DNA of 64,000 bases from Chloroflexota bacterium. Lineage in GTDB: Bacteria; Chloroflexota; Anaerolineae; Aggregatilineales; Ch27. Numbering within the stretch: position 1 is the stretch's first letter; each line of letters starts with the position of its first letter. A program made the translations under genes and the position numbers. Positions 54,904 through 63,266 of the stretch are shown piece after piece. The notes beneath the pieces were generated by a model. That model saw only the letters and a list, made by a program, of their open reading frames with translations, searched no databases and was not told where the DNA came from. The DNA is taken from assembly GCA_019873685.1 (NCBI GenBank), contig JAIOAT010000002.1, positions 82,463 through 146,462 of the forward strand, in the 5' to 3' direction.

Positions 54904-55695
54904 ATGCTCACCTTTGTCAAGCTGGGCGGTTCGTTGATCACCGATAAGCGTGGTGTGGAGATATTCCACGCGGAGAGGATGGCGGCGCTGGCGCGGGCGA
55001 TTCAGCAGGCCCGGCTGGCGCGCCCGGAGCTGCGCCTGGTGATCGGGCATGGCAGCGGGTCGTTCGGCCATGTCGCCGCCCACCGCCACCGGACTGCGGC
55101 TGGCGTGCGTACCGCAGCTGAATGGGAGGGATTTGCCGAGGTGGCGCGCGCTGCAGGACGGCTTAACCGCCTGGTGACGGATACACTGGCCGGGGCGGGC
55201 GTCCCGGTCTGGAACCTGCAGCCATCGGCTTCTGCCGAGTGCGCTGATGGCGTGCTGCAGCGCCTGGAAGTTCAACCGTTGCAGGTTGCGCTTGAGCACG
55301 GGCTGGTGCCGCTGGTGTATGGTGATGTGGCGCTGGACACGGTGCGCGGCGGGACGATCGTCAGTACGGAGACGCTCTTCTTCTTTTTGGCTCCGGTGTT
55401 GCGTCCGGGGCGCGTGGTGTTGCTGGGCGAAGTGGCGGGTGTGCTGGACTCGGCGGGCGAGGTTATCCCAAGGATAACGCCGGACGACCTGCCTGAGATT
55501 GAGGCTGCGCTGGGCGGATCGCATGGCGTGGATGTGACCGGGGGGATGGCCTCCAAAGTGCGTGATATGGTCGCCCTGGTCAAAGCGATCCCTGGCTTAA
55601 CCGTGCGAATTGTCTGCGGTCTTGACGCCGATCTGGTGCGGCAGGTGCTGGTTTCGCCGGATACGCCGGCGGGTACAGTGATCTGCGCTGGCTGA
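54904..55695 (+). CDS. ipk: Isopentenyl phosphate kinase
   Basis: An amino-acid-kinase-fold enzyme that turns isopentenyl phosphate into isopentenyl diphosphate. Marks: VKLGGSLITDK at the start, then GHGSGSFGHVAAH with the substrate-phosphate histidine, VYGDVALD, and DVTGGMASKV near the end. This is the typical IPK order and differs from glutamate 5-kinase. The length of 263 residues is usual. I chose the ATG at 54904 with GAGGGG upstream; a GTG at 54901 is equally close. IPK is known mainly from archaea, some Chloroflexi and plants. Its place next to mevalonate kinase fits a pathway through isopentenyl phosphate. Confidence 0.93.
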   Translation: MLTFVKLGGSLITDKRGVEIFHAERMAALARAIQQARLARPELRLVIGHGSGSFGHVAAHRHRTAAGVRTAAEWEGFAEVARAAGRLNRLVTDTLAGAGVPVWNLQPSASAECADGVLQRLEVQPLQVALEHGLVPLVYGDVALDTVRGGTIVSTETLFFFLAPVLRPGRVVLLGEVAGVLDSAGEVIPRITPDDLPEIEAALGGSHGVDVTGGMASKVRDMVALVKAIPGLTVRIVCGLDADLVRQVLVSPDTPAGTVICAG

Positions 55696-55698
55696 GGT

Positions 55699-56538
55699 TC
55701 AGATGCGGTGGCCGGCGGTATCCTGCCAGGCATCAGCCAGGCGGTTAGCGGCGAAGATCGTCAGCGTAATGGCGATGCCGGGCGGTAGGGCGATCCAGGG
55801 TGCAAGCCGGAAGACAGCGCGGCCTTCGTTGAGCATCGCGCCCCAATCCGGTATGGCCGGATCCCCGCCAAAACCCAGGAAAGCCAGCGCGGCGCCGTTC
55901 AGGATAGCCCAGCTCAAAGAGACCCCGGCGAAACTGAACAGACTTTCCCGGATGTTGGGAAGAATGTGAAAGAGGAGAATCTGGCCGGGCGGCACACCGA
56001 TGGCGTGAGCGGCGTCAATGTAGGGGGCGCTGCGCACCATCAGCACGGCGGCGCGGGCCACCCGTGCGTAGGCTGGCAGCCCGGCCAGTCCTACTGCTAA
56101 CGCGATAGAGAAGCGGCCCGGACCGATCAGGGCAATGGTCGCCAGTCCCAGCAGCAGATTCGGGAAGGCGAGCAGGATATCCATACCCGCCATGAGGAGG
56201 CGGTCCGTCCAACCCTGGTTGTAACCGGCCATGACGCCCAGCACCAAGCCTGGCAGGATGGCGATCCCGGCGCCCAGCAGGGCGACAAGTAGCGTCTGCT
56301 GTCCACCCCACAACGTCCGGCTGAGCACATCGCGGCCCAGGGCATCGGTGCCAAAAGGGTGCTCCAGCGAGGGAGGGCGCAGGTGTGCCTCGGCCACTGC
56401 CGTGCGCGGGTCGGGCAAGTTGAGCAGCGGGGCGGCCAGGGTGATCACCACGACGATGCTCAGAATCATCACAGGGACAGCAAAGGGCCGGGGTTGGCGC
56501 TGTGCTGAGCCGATCAGATCAGGCAACGGGATGCGCAA
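55699..56538 (-). CDS. Peptide/nickel-type ABC permease, DppC-like
   Basis: The second permease of the importer, 279 residues with about six helices. The start has HPFGTDALGRDVLSRTLWGG, the hallmark of DppC/OppC proteins, and the cytoplasmic EAA loop is AAHAIGVPPGQILLFHILPN. It begins 3 bases after the DppB-like gene. The gene ends 3 bases from isopentenyl phosphate kinase, which runs the other way. ATPase genes are missing nearby. Confidence 0.93.
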   Translation of the reverse strand: MRIPLPDLIGSAQRQPRPFAVPVMILSIVVVITLAAPLLNLPDPRTAVAEAHLRPPSLEHPFGTDALGRDVLSRTLWGGQQTLLVALLGAGIAILPGLVLGVMAGYNQGWTDRLLMAGMDILLAFPNLLLGLATIALIGPGRFSIALAVGLAGLPAYARVARAAVLMVRSAPYIDAAHAIGVPPGQILLFHILPNIRESLFSFAGVSLSWAILNGAALAFLGFGGDPAIPDWGAMLNEGRAVFRLAPWIALPPGIAITLTIFAANRLADAWQDTAGHRI

Positions 56539-56541
56539 GGC

Positions 56542-57474
56542 TCAGCTCTCCTCCGCCAGGCGCAGGCGCGGATCAAGCAGGCCGTGCCCGATGTCGGCCA
56601 GCGTATTCACCACGCTATAGGTGATAGCTGCCAGCACTACCACGCCCAGCACAACCGGATAATCCTGGTCGATAACCGCGTGCTGGAGCAGTTGGCCAAT
56701 CCCCTGCCGGACGAAGATCATCTCGGTGATGACGGTGCCTCCCAGCAGAAAGCCGGTCTGTAGAGCAATGATCGAGAGGATGGGTGGGAAGCTGGCACGC
56801 AGCACATGGCTGAAGAGGATTTGCGAACTGCGCAGTCCTTTTGCGTAGGCGGTACGTACAAAAGGCGCTTCCTGTATCCGGCGCAAACTGGTGCGGGTGA
56901 CGCGGGCGATGCTCCCGGCGACATGGAAACCGAGCACGCCTGCCGGGAGCAGCAGGTGTATCGGGCTGCCTGAGCCGGTGGCTGGCAGCAGGCTAAGCTG
57001 CGTGCTGAATACGTAGATGGCCAGCGTGCCTGTCCAATAGATCGGGGCGGCAAGAGCCAGAACATTCAGGGCGCTGGCGATCTGGCCGGGCCAGCGGGGC
57101 CAGTAGAGGGCTTCAATCATGCCCAGCGCCAGGCCGAGGATGATGGCGATGAACAGGGCGGCGCTGGCCAGGCTGATGGTCGCGCCGAGCTGTTCACCAA
57201 TCAACGCGTTGACGGGCTGCTGGGTCAGGTAGGAATAGCCCAGATCGCCGCGGATGAGGTCCAGCAGGAAGCGCACATACTGAATAGGCAGGGGCGATTC
57301 CAGTCCCATGGCGGCCCGACGAGCTGCAATGGTCGCTGGTGAAGCACCACCCTGTAGCATCTGATTGGTGATTGCATCGCCGGGCAACAATCGCAGAACC
57401 AGGAAAGCCAGCGTGGACGCTCCCCAGACGGTCAGCAGGGTCGTGAGCAGCCGATCGCGCATAAAGCGCCACAT
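56542..57474 (-). CDS. Peptide/nickel-type ABC permease, DppB-like
   Basis: The first permease of the importer, 310 residues. Marks are RLLPGDAITNQML near the start, GLGYSYLTQQPV-type region (DLGYSYLTQQPVN), and the EAA loop FVRTAYAKGLRSSQILFSHVLR. The order SBP, DppB-like, DppC-like with 3-base gaps is that of the dpp/opp operons. ATPase subunits DppD/DppF are not in the window, so they are shared or encoded elsewhere. Confidence 0.93.
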   Translation of the reverse strand: MWRFMRDRLLTTLLTVWGASTLAFLVLRLLPGDAITNQMLQGGASPATIAARRAAMGLESPLPIQYVRFLLDLIRGDLGYSYLTQQPVNALIGEQLGATISLASAALFIAIILGLALGMIEALYWPRWPGQIASALNVLALAAPIYWTGTLAIYVFSTQLSLLPATGSGSPIHLLLPAGVLGFHVAGSIARVTRTSLRRIQEAPFVRTAYAKGLRSSQILFSHVLRASFPPILSIIALQTGFLLGGTVITEMIFVRQGIGQLLQHAVIDQDYPVVLGVVVLAAITYSVVNTLADIGHGLLDPRLRLAEES

Positions 57475-57477
57475 GGC

Positions 57478-59139
57478 TTAGTCCTCGCCCGCGATCCAGC
57501 CGAAGTTGTGAAGCAGCGGGAACCAGCCCTGGGCGTCAAAAGCTACACCGGTCAGGCGGGCAGTTGCGCCGTTGAGATTGACGTAATCGCGGATCGGCAG
57601 GATAAGAGCCTGTTCCATGATCCGCGTCTGGGCAGCAGCATAGAATGCCGATCGGCGGGCTGGATCAGTTTCGCGCCCGGCGTCTCTCAGGTAGGTATCC
57701 AGTTCGACATCTGAGTAGCGGGTCCAGTTCAGCGCGCCATCTGAAAGGAAGAACTGTTCCAACAGGCTGGCGTCACGCCCAAAGAAGTTGAGCGCGATCA
57801 GGTTGTAGGTCCCTTCGGCGGCGGCTTCGCGCAGCTGGCCCAGACCAGCGACCTGCCGGATCTCCACATCAATGCCGACCTGGCGCCACTGGCTCTGGAT
57901 CAACTGGGCTACCTGCGGAATCTGGCCCCAGGGGGGGATCACCATGGTCAGCTTGAGCGGCAGACCGGCGCTGCTGGCGGTTGGAGTGGCGGTCCCGGCG
58001 GCTACCTGTGTAGGCGCACTCTGCAGGCCGGTGGGCACCATCAGGATGCCCTCTGCGTTGCGCTCTGTAAAGCCTACGGCGGAGAGCAGGGCCTGCGCCT
58101 GCGCGATGTCATACGGATAAGTGTCGGCCACCTGCGGGTAGTAATCGTCTGTGACGGCGGTTAGAGGGCCATAGGCGATCGGGGAGAAACGCTGAAAGAT
58201 CGTCTCCGCAATGGCAGCACGGTTGGTGGCGAGGATGAGCGCCTGCCGGACGGTCAGGCTGTCCGTCGGAAAGCGGCGTGTGTTCATCAGGAATTGCAGC
58301 GGCTGGCCGGGGATGGGAACGGGGTACAGGCGAATCTCCGGGTTGCCGGAAAGTAACTGCGCATCGACTGGCTGGATTTCGCCAACGATGTGTACTTCGC
58401 CGCTTTCCAGGGCCAGCGTCCGGGTAGGGGGGTCCTCAAAGAAGCGGAACTCGATGGTCTGCACCGGGTTATCGGGCAGGGTGTAGAACGATGGCCCCCA
58501 GGCATACTGGGGGTTGCGGGTCAGCACCAGCCGGTCGCCCGGAACGTATTCCACCATGCGAAACGGCCCGGTGCCAACCTGGTGGAATTGATAAGTGGCA
58601 TTATCGTACTCGGCAAGTTGTGTCGGACTAGCAATGCCCAGGTAGACCTGGCTGAGTGAATCAAGCAGGGGCGCATAAGGCTCGCTGAGGATCAGGCGAA
58701 TGGTGTGGTCGTCCAGCACTTCATAGCCGGTCAGGGGGCCGAGCATGAAGCGGGCTTTCTGGGAGCCGTTATCCGGGTTGGTGATCCGATCGAGGTTAGC
58801 GGCGACAGCCTGCGCGTTGAACGGCGTGCCATCATGGAAGACGACATCGGTACGCAAGTTGAACGTGTACGTGCGGCCGTCGGCGCTGATCTCCCACTGG
58901 CTGGCCAGACCGGGCACAAACGCGCCGGTTGCCGGGTCCCGGTAGACCAGGGTGTCGTACACTGACCGCAGGGGGATGCCCAGTTCCGCTGAAGCGTTCA
59001 GATGCGGGTCAAAGCCGCTGGGCATGAGCGTGAGACCGTAAACAATTCTGGGTTCAGGCAGGGTCTGGCTGGCTGTACCGCTAGCGCATGCCGCCAGCAG
59101 AATAGCCAGGAGTGCAGTAAGCAGACTGAGGCGTGTCAT
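57478..59139 (-). CDS. Family 5 solute-binding lipoprotein (peptide/nickel type)
   Basis: The ligand-binding part of the importer, 553 residues. The lipobox is LLAAC (about residue 18), then GFDPHLNASAELG, SQWEISADGRTYTFNLR and TFNAQAV-like (FNAQAVAANLDRI) marks of the family. The protein is anchored outside the membrane and delivers a peptide or other bulky solute to the DppB/DppC-like pair. It is the first gene of the unit; a palindrome overlaps its promoter, which suggests regulation. Confidence 0.92.
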   Translation of the reverse strand: MTRLSLLTALLAILLAACASGTASQTLPEPRIVYGLTLMPSGFDPHLNASAELGIPLRSVYDTLVYRDPATGAFVPGLASQWEISADGRTYTFNLRTDVVFHDGTPFNAQAVAANLDRITNPDNGSQKARFMLGPLTGYEVLDDHTIRLILSEPYAPLLDSLSQVYLGIASPTQLAEYDNATYQFHQVGTGPFRMVEYVPGDRLVLTRNPQYAWGPSFYTLPDNPVQTIEFRFFEDPPTRTLALESGEVHIVGEIQPVDAQLLSGNPEIRLYPVPIPGQPLQFLMNTRRFPTDSLTVRQALILATNRAAIAETIFQRFSPIAYGPLTAVTDDYYPQVADTYPYDIAQAQALLSAVGFTERNAEGILMVPTGLQSAPTQVAAGTATPTASSAGLPLKLTMVIPPWGQIPQVAQLIQSQWRQVGIDVEIRQVAGLGQLREAAAEGTYNLIALNFFGRDASLLEQFFLSDGALNWTRYSDVELDTYLRDAGRETDPARRSAFYAAAQTRIMEQALILPIRDYVNLNGATARLTGVAFDAQGWFPLLHNFGWIAGED

Positions 59140-59187
59140 TGGAATTTTAGCCCCCGGCGGTTATGCTTGAGCCAATCGCATTGCCGC

Positions 59188-59216
59188 TGGCCAGTATACC
59201 GCAGCGGTATCTGGCC
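59188..59216 (-). promoter_or_regulatory. Palindromic operator candidate at the importer promoter
   Basis: GGCCAGTATACCGC at 59188-59201 (plus the next base) mirrors GCGGTATCTGGCC at 59204-59216, with one extra base in the left arm. The minus-strand -10 TATACT (59193-59198) lies inside the left arm, so a protein bound here would block the importer operon. Confidence 0.5.
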
Positions 59217-59299
59217 GGGGTAGCGTGGCATGGGCGATGGTGAACCGCTACGCTAGAATGAAGGCAAGCGCCAGTATGGCGTCCTGAGAGGCGCAGTCA

Positions 59300-60211
59300 A
59301 TGACTGTCTTTCGCAATTTGCCGCCTGACGATGAGGAAGAACTACCACGACCAGTCTACCGGCCGGTGTGGCGTCCGGCGCTAATTGAGCTGGCTATCCT
59401 GGCGGTGCTGGCGGCGGGGGTGTATCTCGCTGTGCCGCGCCCCGCATTGGACGCAGGCGGGCGCGTGTTGACGAGCACGATCCTGGCGCTTGCGCCAGCG
59501 GCGCTGTGGCTTGCATTCTCGTGGTGGCCGGAGCGCCGGGTACAGCGCCCGCGCCGGGGTCTGCTGAGTGTGATGGTCGTCAGCTTTCTGGTCGGTAACG
59601 GTGTGACCGCGCCGGTGATCGAGCAGTTCATTGAGCCGGGGCGCTGGCTGGATACCGTGGCCGGGATCACACGCATTGCCGGTTTTACGCTGACGGTGGG
59701 CCTGGTATCCGAATTGTCGAAGTATCTGGTGCTGCGCTATCTCGCCTGGCCGGAGCGCTTTGAGCGCCGGGTGGATGCGGTCGCCTATAGCCTGGCGGCG
59801 AGCATGGGGTTGGCGACCGTGTTCAACCTGCGGTTTGCGTTGTTGGAAGGCGGCGGGCAGGCAGGCCCGGCGGCCATTGCGGTGACGTCAATGGCGCTGA
59901 TGCAGCAGGCTGCTGGCCTGATGGTGGCGATCGGGTTGATGCGGCTCAAGATGGATCGGGTGCGGGCTTTCGATATGCCGCTGTACCTGCTGATGGGCGC
60001 CCTGTTGCAGGGGGTGTTTACCGCGGTTCGTGCCGGCCTGCTGGTGCCGGGCTTTGGCATCGGCGCGACAGCAAACGCCCCTCTGAGCGGGTTGATCTTT
60101 GCTGTGGTGTTCGCCCTGATCATCTACGCGATTTCGGCCTTTCTCATTAGCAGCGCGGAACAACGCGACCAGCACCGAACGGCTGCCGACCCGGTTCAAC
60201 GACTGCCTTAG
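59300..60211 (+). CDS. PrsW-like membrane protein with degenerate motifs
   Basis: A 303-residue membrane protein with about eight helices. The region ELSKYLVLRY...RRVDAVAYSLAASMGLATVFN has the layout of PrsW proteases (EExxK, then DGxxYGxxxGxGFAxxEN), but the first Glu of EE is Ser and the EN is FN, and I find no later conserved histidine. It is therefore probably inactive as a glutamate-type protease if related at all. It starts a three- or four-gene unit that ends in tlyA, with gaps of about 11 bases. Confidence 0.7.
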   Translation: MTVFRNLPPDDEEELPRPVYRPVWRPALIELAILAVLAAGVYLAVPRPALDAGGRVLTSTILALAPAALWLAFSWWPERRVQRPRRGLLSVMVVSFLVGNGVTAPVIEQFIEPGRWLDTVAGITRIAGFTLTVGLVSELSKYLVLRYLAWPERFERRVDAVAYSLAASMGLATVFNLRFALLEGGGQAGPAAIAVTSMALMQQAAGLMVAIGLMRLKMDRVRAFDMPLYLLMGALLQGVFTAVRAGLLVPGFGIGATANAPLSGLIFAVVFALIIYAISAFLISSAEQRDQHRTAADPVQRLP

Positions 60212-60222
60212 GCGGGGACGGG

Positions 60223-60828
60223 ATGACTGCAATGACTGGCTTGCCTTCCCGGCAGGAATTTCCTCTTACGCGCACGCAGCGCTGGGCCAACGCGCTAACG
60301 GTAGTGGTGGCGCTCCTGGGCCTGGGAATCGGGTTCCTCATGAAGGATCAGATTGTCAGCAGCACGGTGCCTTTTCGTGACCTGGCGGCGGGCATCCTGG
60401 CGCGCTATCCGCAGGGCTGGTTGCTGGATACGGCTGGCGATTATGTCTTCCGGGTCCGCGATCCTGAGTCGCCGCGTTTTCTCACGACGCTGCAGGTGCA
60501 GGTCATCGCGATCGGTGAGGACGCGGCGGCGCGCAATATCCTTGATGATCTGACACTGCAGCGGGCGCAGACTCTGGCCGCTTACCGCGTTCTGCGTGCC
60601 GTCCCGGATACCCTGCCGGACGGCGACCCCACCACGCGGGTTGAGTACGTCTACGTAGCAACCGAGGCAAACCCCTTCCTGGAGCCGGTGCCCGTGGTGG
60701 TGTACGGGGTGGATATGGTGACGCTGAAGCGCGGCCAGGCGATTATCGTGACTTTCCGCGTAGAAGCTGAGCGTTTTGAAGATGAGGCGTGGCGACTGGA
60801 GCAGTTCCTTGCGTCACTTGAATTCTAG
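60223..60828 (+). CDS. Membrane-anchored protein, unknown
   Basis: I do not recognise this 201-residue protein. It has one membrane helix (about residues 22-40) and then an extracytoplasmic alpha/beta domain (LAAGILARYPQGWLLDTAGDY...RVRDPESPRFLTT). The start has a GGCGGGGACGG site directly before the ATG. Its end overlaps the start of the protease-like gene by about 20 bases, so the two are coupled. The function is unknown. Confidence 0.7.
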   Translation: MTAMTGLPSRQEFPLTRTQRWANALTVVVALLGLGIGFLMKDQIVSSTVPFRDLAAGILARYPQGWLLDTAGDYVFRVRDPESPRFLTTLQVQVIAIGEDAAARNILDDLTLQRAQTLAAYRVLRAVPDTLPDGDPTTRVEYVYVATEANPFLEPVPVVVYGVDMVTLKRGQAIIVTFRVEAERFEDEAWRLEQFLASLEF

Positions 60829-61843
60829 GCGGTTGCTGGCGCTGACGCTGAGCATCATCCTGCTGGCAGTGCAACCGGCGATTCTGTCGGTGCGTGCTCA
60901 GACGGTGGTCGATTTCACCACCATTGCGCGGGCGACGGTCTACGTCACCAGCGTGTATGAGGTCGCCGGGCGGCGGGTGGTTTCCTGCACGGCTTCTGGG
61001 ACACTGGTCTCAGCGGATGGGCTGATTCTGACCAATGCGCATGCGGTGGTCGATAGCGAGCGCTGCCGGGTGGATGATATCGCCATATCTGTGGCGGTGC
61101 GTCTCAATGAGCCGCCGGTGCTGACCTACTATGCGGATGTTGTCAGCTACGATCTTGGCCTTGACCTGGCCGTGCTGCGGATCGCACGGTTGATCGATGG
61201 CCGCCAGGTGGAGAAGGGCACGCTCAGCCTGCCGTTTGTAGAACTGGGCGATTCGCGGCAACTTCGCCTGGACGATACCATCACCGTCTTTGGCTACGAG
61301 GGAATTGGCGACCAGACGGTTACGCTGTCACGCGGCACGATCATCGGTTTTATCGCTGAGGCGCGCGGGGGCGAGCAAGCCTGGCTCAAGACCAGCGCAA
61401 CGATCCTCGGCCCGATGGCCGGCGGGGGGGCTTACAATAGCGCCGGGCAACTGATCGGAATTCCGACTACTGCCCCGGCCAGCGACCCGGCGGCGGTTCT
61501 GGACTGCCGGCAGGTGCAGGACACCAATGGCGACGGGCTGGTCGATAGCCGCGACCGCTGTATCCCGGTCGGTGGGTTCATCAACGCGTTACGGCCCGCG
61601 CATCTGGCGCGGGGGCTGGTGCGAGCGGCGCGACTGGGCATCGTCGATGGCGGGCATATCGCTTCTGCACAGGTCGCCGCAGCGGCGGCAGCGGCGGGTG
61701 AGCCAAGCTTTGGGCCGATCTTCTTTGCGCCATCGATCAATGAGGCTGGCCAGCCGACGATGTTTGTGACGGTTCATCAACGCGTTACGGCCCGCGCATC
61801 TGGCGCGGGGGCTGGTGCGTGCGGCGCGACTGGGGATCGTTGA
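60809..61843 (+). pseudogene. Serine-protease-like gene, 5' part, frame broken by duplication
   Basis: The first 344 codons of a secreted HtrA/trypsin-like protein. The TTG at 60809 follows GGAG; a signal peptide ends near VRAQ. The domain has His78 (LTNAHAVVD) and Asp119 (DLGLDLAVLRI) of the triad, but the site lining up with GNSGGP reads GPMAGGG, so Ala204 replaces the catalytic serine. The frame is intact through the first copy of a 196-bp repeat, then shifts in the second copy and stops at 61843. Removing one copy would join it to the next entry as one 753-residue protein. Confidence 0.8.
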
Positions 61844-61966
61844 TGGCGGGCATATAGCTTCTGCACAGGTCGCCGCAGCGGCGGCAGCGGCGGGTGAGCC
61901 AAGCTTTGGGCCGATCTTCTTTGCGCCATCGATCAATGAGGCTGGCCAGCCGACGATGTTTGTGAC
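61575..61966 (+). repeat. 196-bp tandem duplication
   Basis: Bases 61575-61770 and 61771-61966 are two direct copies that differ only at four bases, all within about 40 bases (near 61622-61660 in the first copy). The unit length is not a multiple of three, so the duplication causes a +1 frame shift in the protease-like gene. One of the four differences makes the TGA that ends the 5' part. Confidence 0.95.
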
Positions 61967-63266
61967 TCGCCTGCCTTCCGGCGCCAGCAGCCTCTACCTG
62001 TGTTTTGAGTACCGCAATATGCGGCCCGGCATCACCTATGAGCTGCGTACCACACGCAACGGGGATAGCGCCCCGGCGGTCAGCCAGGCTCCAATGCTGT
62101 GGAGCGGCGGGGTGAACGGGTTCTGGTATATCGGCAGTTCGGGGCAGGTGTGGCAGAACGGCGTCTATGAGTTCACGCTGCTGATTGAGGGGCGCGTGGT
62201 GCAGACGGCGCGGATTACCATTGGCGGAGCGCCGGAGCCGACGCCGTCCTTTTCCGATATTGTATTCGGGCTGCTGGATAGCACTGGAAATGTTATCGGC
62301 AGCGGCTATGCGCTGGGGGTGAGCAATGTGGTGTCCGCCCGGTTTATCTTCCGGGATATGGCGGTGGGGCTACCCTGGGCGGCAATCTGGTATTACGAGG
62401 GGATTGAACTGCGCCGTGACGGTGGCACCTGGAGCCTGGGGCCTTCGGGGTCACAGACGATCAACATCACCGGCGACCTGCTGCCCGGTCGTTACCGGCT
62501 GGAGCTTTATGTCGAAAATCGGCTGGCGGCTGCTGCTAACCTGATCCTGGCTGGCGGGCAGGAAGGAGTGTTTGCCCGTATCCTGAGCAACCCGCGTTTC
62601 TCCAGCGGCATCAGCGGGGGGGCGCCCAGCGGTACGGTAACTGAATCGTTCAGCGCCGGGATCAGCGACCTGTACGCGTTCGTGGACTGGCAGCAACTGG
62701 CGCCCGGCACACCGTGGACGTATCGCTGGCTGGTGGACGGCGAGGTGTTTTTTGAGCATACCGAAGCGTGGGCGGTGCCGGAATCGGGCGTTGACTTCTG
62801 GATCCGGTTGAGTTCGGAACATGGGCTGCCTGATGGCGCTTACCGGCTGGACATCCTGCTGGGAGGGCAACTCTTCATCTCTCAGACGGCGAGGGTCGGG
62901 CTGGGGCAGTTGCCAGTGACGGCTGGCAACCTGGCGACCGGTGTGCAGGCGGGTGGGGTGGTCGTGGACGCACTGACCGGGGAGGGTATTCCTGGTGTGC
63001 TGTTCATTGTTCTGAAGGCGCAGTTTTCGGTTGCCGATTTTGTTTGGGATGAGTCGCAGATTTTCGGCATGTCGATGACTGACAGCCGGGGGCGTTTTGA
63101 ACTGGATCGCCTGCTGCCTTACGGGGAATTGTACAGCGTGGTCATTGTGGCTGATGGTTACCTGCCGGTGACGGCGGACGCGATCCGGTTGGACCCGGCA
63201 GATCCGGAACTGGCGGACGGACGCCTGGAGTTCCGACTGGAACTGAATCGAGACCTGACTTCATGA
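61815..63266 (+). pseudogene. Serine-protease-like gene, 3' part, frame broken by duplication
   Basis: The remaining frame of the broken gene; its apparent GTG start lies inside the second repeat copy and is not a natural start. It encodes several beta domains (about 150 residues each; for example ITYELRTTRNGD, GVYEFTLLIEG, PGRYRLELYVENRL and GAYRLDILLGGQL) and, at the end, a carboxypeptidase-regulatory-like domain (GIPGVLFIVL...TDSRGRFELDRL). The stop overlaps the tlyA ATG by 4 bases. The full protein would be a secreted multi-domain protein with an inactive protease head. Confidence 0.75.
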
